From NCBI GenBank assembly GCA_027627225.1, contig CM051034.1, positions 41,149,048-41,213,047 on the forward strand: 64,000 nucleotides of DNA, read 5' to 3'. The notes below the pieces were generated by a model. It was not told the DNA's origin, ran no database searches, and saw nothing but the letters and a program-made list of their open reading frames with translations. Source of the stretch: Congeria kusceri. Its lineage: Eukaryota; Mollusca; Bivalvia; Myida; Dreissenidae. The translations under genes were made by a program, and so were the position numbers. This document shows, piece by piece, positions 1 through 13,046 of this stretch (position 1 is its first letter; each line of letters starts with the position of its first letter).

Positions 1-300
1 GTGTCTTGTTGCTTTTATGTCTTGTTGAATGTCGTGTGTCGTGTCGTGTGTCGCTGAGTTGTAGTGTGTCGCCCTAAGAACGCGACACACGACACTCAAC
101 GCGACACATGACAATGTACAATGACACTCGGCATTATGTCGCGCAAATGTCTCGGAATTGTCGACTATCGACTTAAATTACTTGATCACGACACTCGGAA
201 TTCAACACGACACACGACAATGACCAACGACACACGACAGTATATCGAGCAAATATCGCGGAACGGTCGCATGTCGAGGTAATTTAAGGTGTTACGGTAA
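1..300. repeat. Left arm of inverted simple satellite (CGACAC-rich)
   Basis: Short irregular repeats built on CGACAC/GTGTCG words. The segment 66-172 is a near-perfect inverted match to 1637-1744; both carry the unique word GTGTCGCCCTAAGAA. The two arms enclose about 1.46 kb that contains a reverse-transcriptase remnant. It could be a long terminal inverted repeat or an inverted satellite block. Confidence 0.75.
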
Positions 301-319
301 GTAACGACATTCCCTTTTT

Positions 320-1130
320 TTCTTCAAAATTCAACGATTGATCTTTATGCTGATGACTCCACTATACATATATCTGACTTTAACATTCAAAATATACAAC
401 GTTCATTGCAAAATGACTTGAAAATAATATATATACCTGGTGTGCCTTCAATATATGTCCATACATCCGAACAAAACGAAATGCATGGTATTATCAAATG
501 CTAATAAATCTGCTAATAATCTCACACTTAATATTAAAAGCATTGTTCTTGAACAAGTAAATGATTTCAATTCACTCGGAATAACTGTTGACAAGCATCT
601 CACTTGGCAATCGCATATAATAACCTCAGTCGTAAACTCAATTCTAAACTAGCCTTATTAAAACGAATTAACGGCTTTCTTAATTATGAAACAAAGAAAT
701 TATTTTACAACTCATAATATTAACATCTATGGACTATTGTTGTACATTATGGTGTTCCGCAACACGATCAAACTTAAAGAAATTAGTTTCTATACAGAAG
801 CGGGCTGCAAAAATAATAAGGAATAAACCATTTTCATCTCCGTCAATTCCTATATTCAATGAATTGGGTTGGTTGTCATTTGACAACATGTGTACTTTCC
901 TTTTTGGAACTATCGTATATAAATTTTTACACGGTTCAATGACTTCTTATTTCAATGACGTAATTATCTTGTCAAATAACAATTGCATTTAAAACCAACT
1001 ATGGAACACGAACTTTCGCTTATTGTGCAAGAAATGTGTGGAACTTGATTCCGATTAATATTAGACAAGCATATTCAATTAATACTTTCAAACGGAACTT
1101 AAAACGATACTTAATAACAAATCAATAATG
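320..1130 (+). pseudogene. Degenerate non-LTR retrotransposon reverse transcriptase fragment
   Basis: The YADD catalytic motif of the reverse-transcriptase palm is encoded at 346-357 (context TIDLYADDSTIHI). After a frameshift near 435-445 come the thumb-side signatures KTKCMVLSN and LGITVDKHLTWQSHI (440-650). After another frameshift and stops come LVSIQKRAAKIIRNKP and FNELGWLSFDN (729-990). This order is typical of the C-terminal half of Jockey/CR1-type LINE polymerases. Frameshifts and in-frame stops show it is dead. No endonuclease domain or 5' part is visible, so it is a 5'-truncated copy. The exact clade cannot be assigned by eye. Confidence 0.8.
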
Positions 1131-1209
1131 TTTTGTATTACTATATTTTTACAGTTTACATTTGCATTGTGATTGTCTGTTGTTTTGAAAGAATGTAACA
1201 ACTATGTAG

Positions 1210-1345
<136 letters not shown>

Positions 1346-1629
1346 TTGTTGTTTAATGGCTAATTCGTTTTAAGTATGCGTGATCTTGTTTTCAGTGTTC
1401 TGTTACCAAAATCCCGTTCTTATTTTGATTTAAAGTAATATGAAGTACATTTTAAAGCGATAAAAGTCACTACTAAGTGAAATGTATGCATATTTTTAAA
1501 AATATTTATTTGACGGTTATGTTGAGCTACTTTAATTATATAAATATATTTCGGTGATTAAGGTCGGAGTGCTTTCCATTATTTCCCTTGCTTTCCCTTG
1601 CTTCCGTTCTGCAGTTATACTGCAATTTA

Positions 1630-2020
1630 CCGGTACGTCGACAGTCGACAATTCCACGACATTCGCGCGATATAATGTCGATTGTCGTTGTTCATTGTTG
1701 TGTGTCGCGTTGAGTGTCGTGTGTCGCGTTCTTAGGGCGACACTCGACAACTCAACACGACACTCGACACGACACTCGGCAACTCAACACGACACTCGAC
1801 ACGACACTCGACAACTCAACGCGACACACGACAATGACCAACGACATTCGACAATCACCAACGACACTCAATTTTTACTGCAACATTTATTTTCAAAACC
1901 TAGAGCGACAATGAGTCATTCAACTGTTCAAATATCGTGTGTCGTTGTACATTGTCGTGTGTCGCGTTGCAATGTCGTGCGTCGTGTCGGGTGTCGCGTT
2001 GATTGTCGGGCGACAGTCGC
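1630..2020. repeat. Right arm of inverted simple satellite (CGACAC-rich)
   Basis: 1637-1744 is the inverse of 66-172. 1745-1850 continues with tandem CGACACTCGACAACTCAACA-type units (about 15-20 bp), followed by diverged GTCGTGTGTCGCG words to about 2010. Apparent open frames here are repeat artefacts. Confidence 0.75.
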
Positions 2021-2099
2021 ATTTCAATGTGGCACTAACCGGATTCCCTACATTCTGAATATTTTGACAACAAATTACTGCAATTTATAATTTTAAACT

Positions 2100-3780
2100 G
2101 TACTATGGAAAATCGAGAGCTTGCATCGTATGATCTATTTTGACTCAGAGGGCTAAAAACAAAGATGTGTATTTATAGATCTTTGGCTACGAAGCACTAA
2201 CAATCGGTGCGCTTAACTACTACGCTTCATCGGTAACTATTGAAAAAGAAGCCAAATTATAAAATTTAAAGGTGGGAAATTGAACTTCATTCAAACAAAT
2301 GTTTCCTTTTAGCAAAAATGCACTCATAATTCACATGCTTTTAGTTTCTTTTGTCGCCAACAGTCTTTCTACGCTGTCAACGTTTTGATTTAGACTTTTG
2401 GCGCAAGCCAACATGATTTAGTAGTTGTATTCAGAAATCGGTCTTGAGGGAACTACTTATTTACTTTGCAGGCTACGAGTCATTTAATCGATAAATTACT
2501 GCGATTCGATCGCTGAGCAGAGAAGCTTCCTGTTATGGATGCTACTTTGTATAAATAGATGACAAGAAATAGATCCGACTAAAACGCAAATAAACAATAA
2601 TAATCCAGTTAGTCCACATCTACAACTGAAATCATGTTATGTCTATTCACATAGGTATGATAGCGTATCTGTTTGTGCTGTTTACTGGTTAACTGCGTAC
2701 CTATTAGATCATATTGCGTAAGTTTAACAACAGTGTTTTGACTCAGTACGTATAGTGGAACAATCGTTAGCACTCGATTGACGATTGCTTTTGTTTTTGA
2801 TGTATGCATAAGAATTATGGAAAAGTATTGTACTTCTACAGAAAGAGTTTAATGTATTCTACTAACTTAACTTATATTTAATTAAATCGGTATTTACCGA
2901 GCATAGCGCTTGTGATAAAAAGCACTGAACATATTGATTCGACCTTATACGGTTCATCGACTTTTTTTACCCGTTGTAGAATGACTTGTATGCAAATTTA
3001 CCTCTGCTTGCTTTTTAAATAGTTTGCACAGATATATTTGCCTCCCACAAATTAAAAAAAAAAAAATTGTGAGAATGTCGAGGATAAATAGCAATGAATA
3101 TATATTGAATATACAAGTTGTAATTTGCAAAGACAGTGGCCTGGATCTCCATCTTCAATTACGTCAAATACCAGCTTATACCAATTTATTTAAGTAGAGT
3201 GTATAATTATGAGTTTCGATATTTGTTTTGTTTTAAATGATATAACAGACAGGTGACTTGTTTCAATAAATGTTCCTTATAATACAAATACTGTCATAAT
3301 TCGCTTGCTTTTAATTTGTTTTCTCGCCAACAGTCTTTCTGTCAGCGTTTTGATTCAAGTGGTTGCATGTATCGCGGTAACGTACGAAATCCATTACACT
3401 TTAAAGAGTACAATGGAGTTCCGCAAATAATCATTTGTAACCACTTAACATGTCTTTTAAAGGCGAAAATTAAAATTAGATACATATTATTTTGTAATCA
3501 TATCATTTTACATATCGTCCCTTGAACGCCAGGAGGGGCTATCAGCCTTCTTTGCACATATGCTGGTGACACCTTCTTGCTTTCCAGGGACGATATATTC
3601 TATAGTGCTAAAATGTATTGATCTTGTGTTTGTTTGGCATATTATATTGTGTGCGTTATGCACATATACGCTTTCTAATACTCATGTCAATGCAAATGGA
3701 TGTTTAGGATACAACTTGCTAGCTTACAATTGGCTGTTCGTCGGCTACACTGTCTAACAAATGGCCACAATTTTGTCAAG
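2100..3780. other. AT-rich intergenic DNA with one diverged direct repeat
   Basis: No gene recognised. About 95 bp at 2299-2398 recurs, diverged, at 3270-3358; both contain CGCCAACAGTCTTTCT followed by GTTTTGATT. The two copies lie roughly 970 bp apart in direct orientation. The rest is anonymous AT-rich sequence. Confidence 0.5.
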
Positions 3781-3784
3781 TGAA

Positions 3785-3885
3785 ATGATATTAGGAGATA
3801 ATTGTATTGTTCGCTGTCGTTATCGATAGCGTGGTGCCATGTTCTCTATATCTGTCAGCGACCAACTTTCATAAGGAACAATTAC
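3785..3885. promoter_or_regulatory. Candidate regulatory island A1 (paralogous to 13,690-13,790)
   Basis: The segment starts with GATAATTGTATTGTTCG and continues through TGTCG, GATAG, GCCATGT and TATCTGTCAGC to CAATTA. The same words occur in the same order and at nearly the same spacing 9.9 kb downstream. It has no coding frame and holds TAATTG homeodomain-type words. The regulatory role is inferred from constraint between the copies and the location upstream of a homeobox gene. Confidence 0.35.
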
Positions 3886-3899
3886 GACCCAATCTAAAC

Positions 3900-5250
3900 A
3901 CTGTGAGCGTTAAGCGGAGAATAAATCCGATTGTTCGGGACGTTATATTAAACACAACCCTTCCCTTACGCGTTTTGTAAAAGATAATTGGGAAATAAAA
4001 ATTCCGACTACAATGTAATGCTAATCAAACTATCGCGCTTTTAAACGGAAAACTTTATAGTTGGCAAGGTTAATCGTTCTTCAATGTGCGATGGGAAAAC
4101 CCGCTGTGAAGTATTGTCTTTTTTGTTTTCATTAAGTGATATGTTAAATAAACAATGATTGGACATTTTCTCGTCGGTGTTAGAGAATTACGCATATGAT
4201 GTGATATAATAACCATCATAATTATCAATATTACCATGATAAACATTTATCAGTTACAATGCATTAATATTTCCATGGAAGTGTTGGCAAACCCGTTTGT
4301 TTTAACTTGTATTACGTCAGTAAAGATGTGGTTTAGCTAAAATACCAGACATTAAAAGAAAAGCGAGACTACAATTCCTGTACACTGGGGAACTCCTTTG
4401 TTTGTCTATCACAAGATGTTCCTGGAAACGCTTGCACGTGTACAGCGCCCCAGACCCGGCTATCAGTTGGCAAGGGGGAGTGCCCAGTCGACATCACACA
4501 CAATTAAGCCCAATTTGAGCTCCTGAGTTTCTTTGAATCGTGATTAATTATGCAATAAAACACGATTGAAAGATAATCTTTCTCATAAGTTGTGCTTTAT
4601 TGTCATTGATAGCGCCATCGTGTGTGTATTTTGTCTTAGCTGTATGCAATATAATAAAATACTTACATGTTTATTCAAACGCAGTATTTTTATGTTTAAA
4701 GTTATAAAAACAACAAAATGATGTTATGTTACCAATTATTTTGTTGATTTTTCAACATCCAAAAGTCGAGTGGACAGTTTTGTCTGTACAGAAGTTGCGG
4801 ATTTTTATCAATTGTATCTGTGTTTTTTTTTAAATTACAATTGGTAAACAAAATGTGTCAGTCGCTCATTTGCTATCTGCCATGGAGGGGCAGTGCGATA
4901 TGTGGCTGTACACGATGCATCATACCTGCAAACAGGATTGTGTTTAAACAGTTGTCATCGAGAGTGTCGAAAGCCTTTGAAATGCCACTGTGTTGAAATC
5001 GAAACTCGTCCAAAATGATCGCAAGGAGGTTCGCATACATGTATGCTGCTATTATCCACAATTACTATGTAAGAATGACAACTATATCAATGTTGTGCTG
5101 GAACAACACATATTACTTCATGACAATGTCGATGGTTCAGTGTTAAACGGTTGTATTTGCTTAACATTTCTACATCAGATACAATAGTTTCCCGCTCAAC
5201 CCTTGAAGTTTATGTGATCCAATAAGAAATATACATATCTTAAAAAATTT
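3900..5250. other. Intergenic, no gene seen
   Basis: AT-rich, with a locally less AT-rich patch around 4370-4560 that includes GTGATTAATTATGC. No exon with credible splice sites or protein similarity was recognised. Confidence 0.4.
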
Positions 5251-5259
5251 CGACATTGT

Positions 5260-5720
5260 ACAGGTGTGTGTGTGGGGGGGGGGGGGGGGTGAACGTATTT
5301 TGCATTGCGTACTTTTTAAGTGAGACATTTGCATCGAGTAATCAATATGGCCGTCTAAATGCACATTTTAATGGACATTCGAAGATTCGTTCAGCTGATC
5401 AGTGGGTTTTAATTTTTTTTTTTCGAAATTTTATTTCAGCTTCATAGCTGCTAGCATAAAAAAAGTTATTGAAGTCATTATGAATCACGATCTGATCAAG
5501 ATGTTTGTTTACATTTCTGAAAACGGTTTATTTTCAGCATCTGACTTGTTTAAAAGACGCTATAAGAGATTGTTGTTTATAATTTCGTTATTTTCATATG
5601 GAAAATAACCATATTTAGACTCTGTTTTGCATTTAACCTACATCTGGGGTTTATACGGTCGAAAACAAACTGGTTTATGCACATTTTGGCACCCAGTACT
5701 AGGTTTTGTGCACATTGTAA
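5260..5720 (+). repeat. Left arm of long inverted repeat (partner 7,970-8,430)
   Basis: The arm contains AAGTGAGACATTTGCATCGA, then GACATTCGAAGATTCGTTC, GACGCTATAAGAG, and GTTTATGCACATTTTGGCAC near 5675. The same words appear in reverse complement and reverse order at 7,970-8,430. Arms are about 460 bp, visibly diverged, and separated by about 2.25 kb. A poly-G run (5274-5289) sits at the outer end. Confidence 0.75.
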
Positions 5721-7969
5721 TAGGAATAAACGTGAAAATAGTCTCGTAGTTTGATTCATATGGCAAACATAATATTTGTTCTGTTTTCATTTATATATCA
5801 ATTATCTGCATTTGCCAATGTTGCAAAAACAGTTTTATAAAATTTGTTCCGTAAAAAAGCACAATATATATTATATAATTCCCTTTCAGTTGTGTCATCT
5901 AAATTTGCAAACAAATAATTTTGTTCAAAGCTAAATTTATATTTTTGATAAGTCACACAGTAACGAATTATTTATTATTTATTTTCAGTTAGACATGCCA
6001 CGATTAAAAAAACCGTTCATTCACCTTACCAGGGCAGGCATTCGCTCTGCTGTTTACCATACACATTGTAAACAGGAAACCGCCATCTTGGATGTACCAT
6101 ACACATTGTAAACAGGAAACCGCCATCTTGGATGTACCATACACATTGTAAACAGGAAACCGCCATCTTGGATGTACCAAACACATTGTAAACAGGAAAC
6201 CGCCATCTTGGATGAAAAAGGTAGAGTTTTTCATATTTCTTTGATTTCGTGTTTCTTTGAAATTTCTGATATAGCGCAGAACATGCTCCACAGTTCCTGG
6301 ACACCTCGATGCACATAGTGTCTTAACAGCAGGGTTAAACTATTAAGGGGTATCAGCAGGGTAGTTTTTGTGACTATGGCCAGTGTTTCAAACTGTGTAT
6401 TTTAATAAATGCACTATTTAAATTGTTTATTATTTAAATCTAATATATGTTGCACATAGCAAAGATGTATCAAGTTTGCAAAATAGGTAGTTTACAGATA
6501 TCCACATAATAATTATTCATGAATGTACACAATGAAATGTCCGTCACTGAATTGGGAGAATGCACGTTTCCTTGGTGGTTGTTGTTATATCTACATATTC
6601 CCGCCTCCAGCCCAATACGTGGGTGGTTGGCCTTTGCCACGTAGCATTTATATTAACAAGTGAACACGGCTATTTTGCTAAATTGGATTGTTTAACGTTG
6701 GAACACAATGATCTTGATTGACTTTTAATTAAACGTATATGTGCATGTATGTTCAATTGATTTCTACTAATTTTACAAATTCTGTTTACAGTTGACTAAA
6801 CAGAAAGAAAGTCGGTTATGCGTCTGGAGAAATTTGCTGCGTTCGAGTTCACATGCACAAACATTTCACAGAGGTCAGAACCCTACTGAACGGGGGACAT
6901 AATGAGGACTATAAATATTTTCGGTGTATACATAGTGTATTAAGAATATGACACATAAACATCATCGTATTAGAAACGTTATTCGGTGTGATAAACATAT
7001 TTAGAAGTCTGTCTTTACATCGTCTTGTTATCATCAGAAGCGTTTATGAGTATCTGTTATTCATATTTAATGTCGAAAGTTAAATATACATACACAGAAC
7101 AATTGTTTGTATTTAAAATAATTGAATGGTATTAATACTATTATTTTTGTCATTTGATTAATATTTTGCATATTTTGTTGTTGTTGTTTTTTTGTTGTCT
7201 ATTTTTGATTGTATAAATGGAAAATTGTGCTATAATATAATGCTAAAACTAGTCGTTCCATATACATGTATTAGTCCCTGTTCAGATCTGTTCACTGTTC
7301 ATAAGCATTTTGCATGTTGTATCATCGTAATCCTAGGGGTAATACAATTTGTTTTGTTCTGTTTTGTTATTTAAACGTGATTATATCGATGTAAAATGAA
7401 AAAAACATGGAGATAGTGATTTGAAAACGTGCTTTACCTACACACACATATTTGATTTAATTAAAAATCGCATGTTAAATTAATACTTAATATTAAATAA
7501 TGAACATATACAATTTACTCTGCTGTTATATTGTGTATTTCCCAATTGTGTACAGTAAATATGCATAATAAAACAAAACAACTGAAATACGCGCTTTTAT
7601 TTTTACAACAAGTACAAAATTCATTTCATTCAATTCCCATTGTATGATGTAGCCAACATATGTTGCATTTTTTTCATGAATACGCAATGTCTTCTTCTGA
7701 GCTTCTTCCAGCATTGTCGATGCAGGTGTAGTTGTTTTTGGTTTGCCTGTCAATCCGTCTGGCGCATTGCGATTCCTGAAATGGATATGGTTCTTGTTAA
7801 CAGAATCCGTAAACATGTTCTACTGGTTTTGAGAACATATTTAGCTAAAATGTATTAGTAACGTTGAAAACGGTATATATGGTTACACTGAATATTATAC
7901 GGTCCTAACTTGTAAAACTATAAAAACAAATAATGAATATGGCTGTTTATTAATATTTAAACATATTAC
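5721..7969. other. Spacer of the long inverted repeat, no transposase seen
   Basis: AT-rich spacer without a recognisable transposase, reverse transcriptase or host gene. A 96-codon open frame at 7526-7816 (-) has no family I recognise. The only structured item is the 40-bp array at 6056-6214. Confidence 0.4.
6056..6214. repeat. 4 x 40-bp tandem repeat carrying YY1-like sites
   Basis: Four almost identical 40-bp units starting at 6056, 6096, 6136 and 6176. Each contains CCGCCATCTTGG, whose reverse complement CCAAGATGGCGG matches the vertebrate YY1 core (AAGATGGCGGC) closely. The array is compact, with at most one or two substitutions per unit. Confidence 0.9.
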
Positions 7970-8430
7970 TCTGTGCACAAATGGGCATAAACCTATTACT
8001 GGGTGTCAAAATGTGCATAAGCCAGTTTGTTTCTGGTCGTATAAGCCCAGATTTGGTGCAAATGCAAATCAATCTAAATATGGTTATTTTCCACACTAAA
8101 ACAGCAAAGATATATACAACAACCTCTTATAGCGTCTCTTAAACAACTCGGAAACTGAAAATTAACCGTTTTCAAATATGCAAACAAACATCATAGTACA
8201 GATTTCAATAACTTTTTTATTCTAGTAACTGCGAATCTGAAATAAGAAACCGAGTGTAATTTAATCACAGAACCACAATATAGGCACGTTTAAATTTTCG
8301 AAAATAATATGAAACCCACTAACCAGCTGAACGAATATTCGAATGTCCATTAAAAGTGCATATTGATTACTCGATGCAAATGTCTCACTTAAAAATTACG
8401 CGATACCATATACTTTCACCCCCCTGTTGT
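7970..8430 (-). repeat. Right arm of long inverted repeat (partner 5,260-5,720)
   Basis: Reverse-complement counterpart of the left arm. GTGTCAAAATGTGCATAAGC (near 8010), TCTTATAGCGTCTC and ATTACTCGATGCAAATGTCT mirror words in 5260-5720. It could be a long terminal inverted repeat or two opposite insertions of one repeat. Confidence 0.75.
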
Positions 8431-8548
8431 AGTTTGATATTTTTAAATAGTAAAATTTATTTTCAAATTCCCATTGCATAATGTTCAATAAGTGGAAAGA
8501 TCAAGTGGAAGTTGATCATCAATCAACATGTTTTGAAGACCTGTGCCG

Positions 8549-8690
8549 CTAAATGAAAGGAGATCCCGTCAGTTGTCGCCGTTTGTCGCGGTAATTGCCT
8601 GCAAAGAGCACGGCCCCTCACGTGTTTTCACGTCATTGAATTGTGATTAATACGTAAATGTTAATTACTGTCAGAAATCCGAGTCTTGTT
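8549..8690. promoter_or_regulatory. Candidate regulatory island B1 (paralogous to 15,200-15,335)
   Basis: Ordered words shared with 15,200-15,335: GGAGAT, GTCA, CGCCGTT, GGTAATTG, ACGTG, then GTAAATG, TAATTA and CAGAAAT with similar spacing. It is noncoding and has higher GC than its surroundings, with several homeodomain-type ATTA cores. Regulatory function is inferred. Confidence 0.35.
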
Positions 8691-8699
8691 TATTGGTCA

Positions 8700-11600
8700 T
8701 TTAAAGGCAGCGTGATAAATAATTATGAACCGTCGATACACCACGTGAAATATAGAGGCGAGACATGATAAACGGTTGTAGATACAATTAATATCAACAA
8801 TCTAAGAGCGATTTCTTTATGACAAATAATGCCAATGACATCTTTGTGGACAATTAGGCTGTCTAATCATCGGCAATCTTGGCTTCCGGCCGTGATTACA
8901 AATAAAACAGCTTAATAAATTCGAAAACTTTCGTGGCAAGTTCCAATGTATGGCGAATGGTCTGAGGCGCGGATTCGGGATTTTAAGTTAGAAAAAAAGT
9001 CAGTAACCTATCCATGTATAAATTATATATTTTGCAAACCAATGATAATTAAAGTGCACGATATTAATGCTAAGCGTTTGTAAGAGGTACTAGACATGTA
9101 TATATGTGTAATGGAATTTTTATGAATGATATTTGTGTTGTTAATACTAGCCCTCTCAATTTCATGTCGTAAGATTTACTCTTTTTTTCAAATCGAATAA
9201 ACCTTTTAAACGACCAAACATTCCCATCGTCATGTGATTCATGTTGAAGAAGCTCCTGGAACTCATTTATCTCCACAGCAGCCAAGAACGCGCTAAAATG
9301 GAGATAACTATATCGCGCACGATTCATAAATCGCTTCCATCAAAAGCTAACACGTGATAATTTGCTATCCGACAGAGCTATCTATTTTCAAAGTGGGCGT
9401 GTCTTTTGGAGAAATCAGACAATTAAGGAAAACTTGGATCTCAATAGATTCGCTTCTAGAGTGATTTATAGAGAAATAAAGCAGATTTAAAAGGTATGCG
9501 TTTTCGTTAGCTATCAATGCTTTCATCGGTTCGAGACATGCTGTAGCTATCAAGTCATTGCCCGGCTTCCGGTCTGGAGACAATGGCTTCCGTTTTGTAT
9601 TAAGAAACAAATACATCGACTTGCTGAAGATGTTGTTTTTCTCTTACTATTGCACTAAACAAAGAAGTAGTTTTGTGTTAAAACATTAAAACGAGAACAG
9701 CCTTTAACCATGGCTTTTGTTCCAGTATGTCGCATATTTCTCTTCTTACATGTTTCCCAAATAAATGAAAAGCAAAACGTACTTTAAGATAGTTAATAAT
9801 GCATCTAATATACTATATATGATTTTTAGTATGTACATACATTGAGCTAATGTGATCACGAGACCGATCAAAATCCACTCGCCTCACGTGAATTTGTGTT
9901 TTTTTTAAGATTGCTCTCAGCTTCGACTCCCAACGAATAAATGCATAGGGGGGGGGGGGGGACTTAAAAAATGCTTGTGCATGTACATGGTATAAATAAT
10001 AAAACAATGCAAACACTTAAACATTGTCAACAAACACAGATGCTCTCCTTACCGGGAAATAAAACACGTCAATCAAGATTAGGGATTGACATCGTCCTCT
10101 CTGTACTGAGACTACAACAAAACTTGTTTTGTGTGTTGTTTTTTTTGTTCTTTCGTGATCTCCAAGTTTTCCTTCGTTGCCTCAATTTCAAAAGGTACCT
10201 CCCGCTCTGAAAACAGATATCCCTGTCTCGTGGCCAATTATCACGTGTTAATATTAGATATACAAGATTTACGGCAAGGCCAATCTGTGGGCGATATACT
10301 TATCTTCTTGCGAGTCTACCTGGCCTTTGAAAAAGATATACCGATGTCGATTTCTGTTTTTAATAACCGCAAAAAAAAATTTGTTCAAGAACCGAGAACC
10401 TATGGAATGGAATTTTCTGCGGGCCAATGTGCGGACACATGGTGGTGAATTAAATACTGAAATATTAATATATTTGTATAAAAAGATATTATGCATCACT
10501 TATTATACTGAAACACACGTTCTTTTTTAGTCTGCATGGTATGGTCACTTGACATAAATAAAGGGCCTCGTGCTGATGAAAAGAGTTCTCTCCTGCTGTC
10601 ACAGCTGGAGTTACACTTTGTTTATAATTGGGTACACGCGAAGCAATACTCAACAATTTACTGATTTTAATTGAATTAGCTGTATGCAAATGTATGGATA
10701 CTTGTTATTAAATAAAATATTATACGGTACTTTCTAACAAAAGACAACAAGTTTCTTTTCAGTGTTCTTGGTTTGGTGACCTAAAAAACGATTCTCAACA
10801 ATGTGAGGTCGACCATGTGCAGTTGTTGTTTGTGTCTTTCAACAGGTAGATCTAAGTTTTCTGCAAAAACAAAAGTTGGGCAAAAATCATGATTGTTAAT
10901 TTATTTTAGATAAAATATTGTGTGCGAATATTATTTTAGATAAAATATTGTGTGTGAATAAATGATAAATAATTGTGGACACTGGAGAAGCCATAAGATA
11001 CACATAAGATATAAAATATAAGATAACCAAACCAATGAAAGAAAGAAATGTACATGTAGCCATGTTTATTATATTCTTTGAGTGTCTTTCTTTTTTGTAC
11101 ACAGTTCTGGTATATATAGATAACGAAGATAATTTCGTTATTTAATGTTTATTTTGAAAAGTTATATTTTGCATAATGATACAGTATATTTCCTCACTTA
11201 AATGATTTTTTCTTTGCATACAATACATCAGTTTAACAAAAGTATGCTATTATTGTGAACAGCCATGGTGGGATTGCGTTAAATTCTCATTTAAACGACC
11301 TATTTAACAGCTATTTCATTTCATTCGAGCCACTTGTCCAATGATGTACGCACACATGTTTCTATACAGAAGCCATCCACATATATCACATATCCTGCCA
11401 GACATCTTCAATATGATCGATATTGGCCTTTAATTACGATCTACGTCATGTCTCTAGTCTGAAATGCTGCTTAACACGTATAGCAAACAGTGATGAAGTG
11501 CCAATTGTGAAGAAATTCTGAATTCCACCTGAAATGTGTCACTTTAATTGACAAATTTACGGAACAAAATAACCATGCCTTAAATGTTTTCCGTAAATTT

Positions 11601-11870
11601 GACAATTTAACACACGCATATTTATATGTTTGATTAGCATGTCATGAAGATGTTTCGAATTGTTCAAAGTGTTCCTTAAAATTACACTAGTCGTTTGTTA
11701 CTTTGCATTGTATGATTATTTTTTATTTTAACAAGACAGTTAATAATCCTTGGCAATTTTGGATTTTTATTGTCGTATTAGCTAAAACAACACTGTTTAA
11801 ATACATAGTACACAATACACTATATATTGTACACAAAAAGTATGTTCTTTGAAATAAAACCTACTTCAAA
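8700..11870. other. Intergenic, no gene seen; one dispersed-repeat fragment
   Basis: About 8990-9090 resembles a dispersed repeat also found at 41.94-42.09 and 50.31-50.46 kb (shared TGTATAAATTATATA). A poly-G tract lies near 9949-9961. Open frames of 65-105 codons here show no recognisable family or splice context. Confidence 0.4.
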
Positions 11871-11875
11871 TAGTT

Positions 11876-13046
11876 AAACATTCACTCTCATAGTAGTGTG
11901 AAATTTACACTGGCCAAGTAGAGATAGTTAAACATTCACTCTGATACTAGTGTGAAATGTACACTGGCCAAATAGTCAAAGAATCACTCTGATAGTAGTG
12001 TGAAATGTACACTGGCCAAGTAGAGATAGTTCAACATTCACTCTGATAGTAGTGTGAAATGTACACTGGCCAAATAGTTAAACATTCACTCTGATAGTAG
12101 TGTGAAATGTACATTGGCCAAGTAGAGATAGTTAAACATTCACTCTGATAGTAGTGTGAAATGTACACTGGCCAAATAGTTAAACATTCACTCTGATAGT
12201 AGTGCGAAATGTACACTGGCCAAGTAGAGATAGTTAAACATTCACTCTGATAGTAGTGTGAAATGTACACTGGCCAAATAGTTAAACATTCACACTGATA
12301 GTAGTGCGAAATGTACACTGGCCAAGTAGAGATAGTTAAACATTCACTCTGATAGTAGTGTGAAATGTACACTGGCCAAATAGTTAAACATTCACTCTGA
12401 TAGTAGTGTGAGATGTACACTGGCCAAGTAGAGATAGTTAAACATTCACTCTGATAGTAGTGTGAAATGTACACTGGCCAAATAGTTAAACATTCACTCT
12501 GATAGTAGTGTGAAATGTACACTGGCCAAATAGTTAAACATTCACTCTGATAGTAGTGCGAAATGTACACTGGCCAAGTAGAGATAGTTAAACATTCACT
12601 CTGATAGTAGTGTGAAATGTACACTGGCCAAATAGTTAAACATTCACACTGATAGTAGTGTGAGATGTACACTGGCCAAATAGTTAAACATTCACTCTGA
12701 TAGTAGTGTGAGATGTACACTGGCCAAGCAGAGATAGTTAAACATTCACTCTGATAGTAGTGTGAAATGTACACTGGCCAAATAGTTAAACATTCACTCT
12801 GATAGTAGTGCGAAATGTACACTGGCCAAGTAGAGATAGTTAAACATTCACTCTGATAGTAGTGTGAAATGTACACTGGCCAAATAGTTAAACATTCACT
12901 CTGATAGTAGTGTGAGATGTACATTGGCCAAGTAGAGATAGTTAAACATTCACTCTGATAGTAGTGTGAGATGTACACTGGCCAAGCAGAGATAGTTAAA
13001 CATTCACTCTGATAGTAGTGTGAAATGTACACTGGCCAAGCAGAGA
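11876..13046. repeat. Satellite array, 23 copies alternating 54-bp and 48-bp units
   Basis: Twenty-three units, each containing GTACACTGGCCAA. Long units (54 bp) insert GTAGAG/GCAGAG after GGCCAA; short units (48 bp) do not. For most of the array the two types alternate strictly, making a 102-bp higher-order repeat. Near the right end consecutive long units occur. Because 48, 54 and 102 are all multiples of three, a 371-codon frame stays open on the minus strand; it is a by-product of unit length. Confidence 0.95.

Noticed and set aside
7526..7816. 96-codon minus-strand frame as a possible exon
   Set aside because: No recognisable family, no convincing splice sites, and it lies in the spacer of an inverted repeat.
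9070..9616. Two adjacent minus-strand frames of about 85 codons as exons of an unknown gene
   Set aside because: No domain, no consistent donor/acceptor pair and no flanking exons were found.
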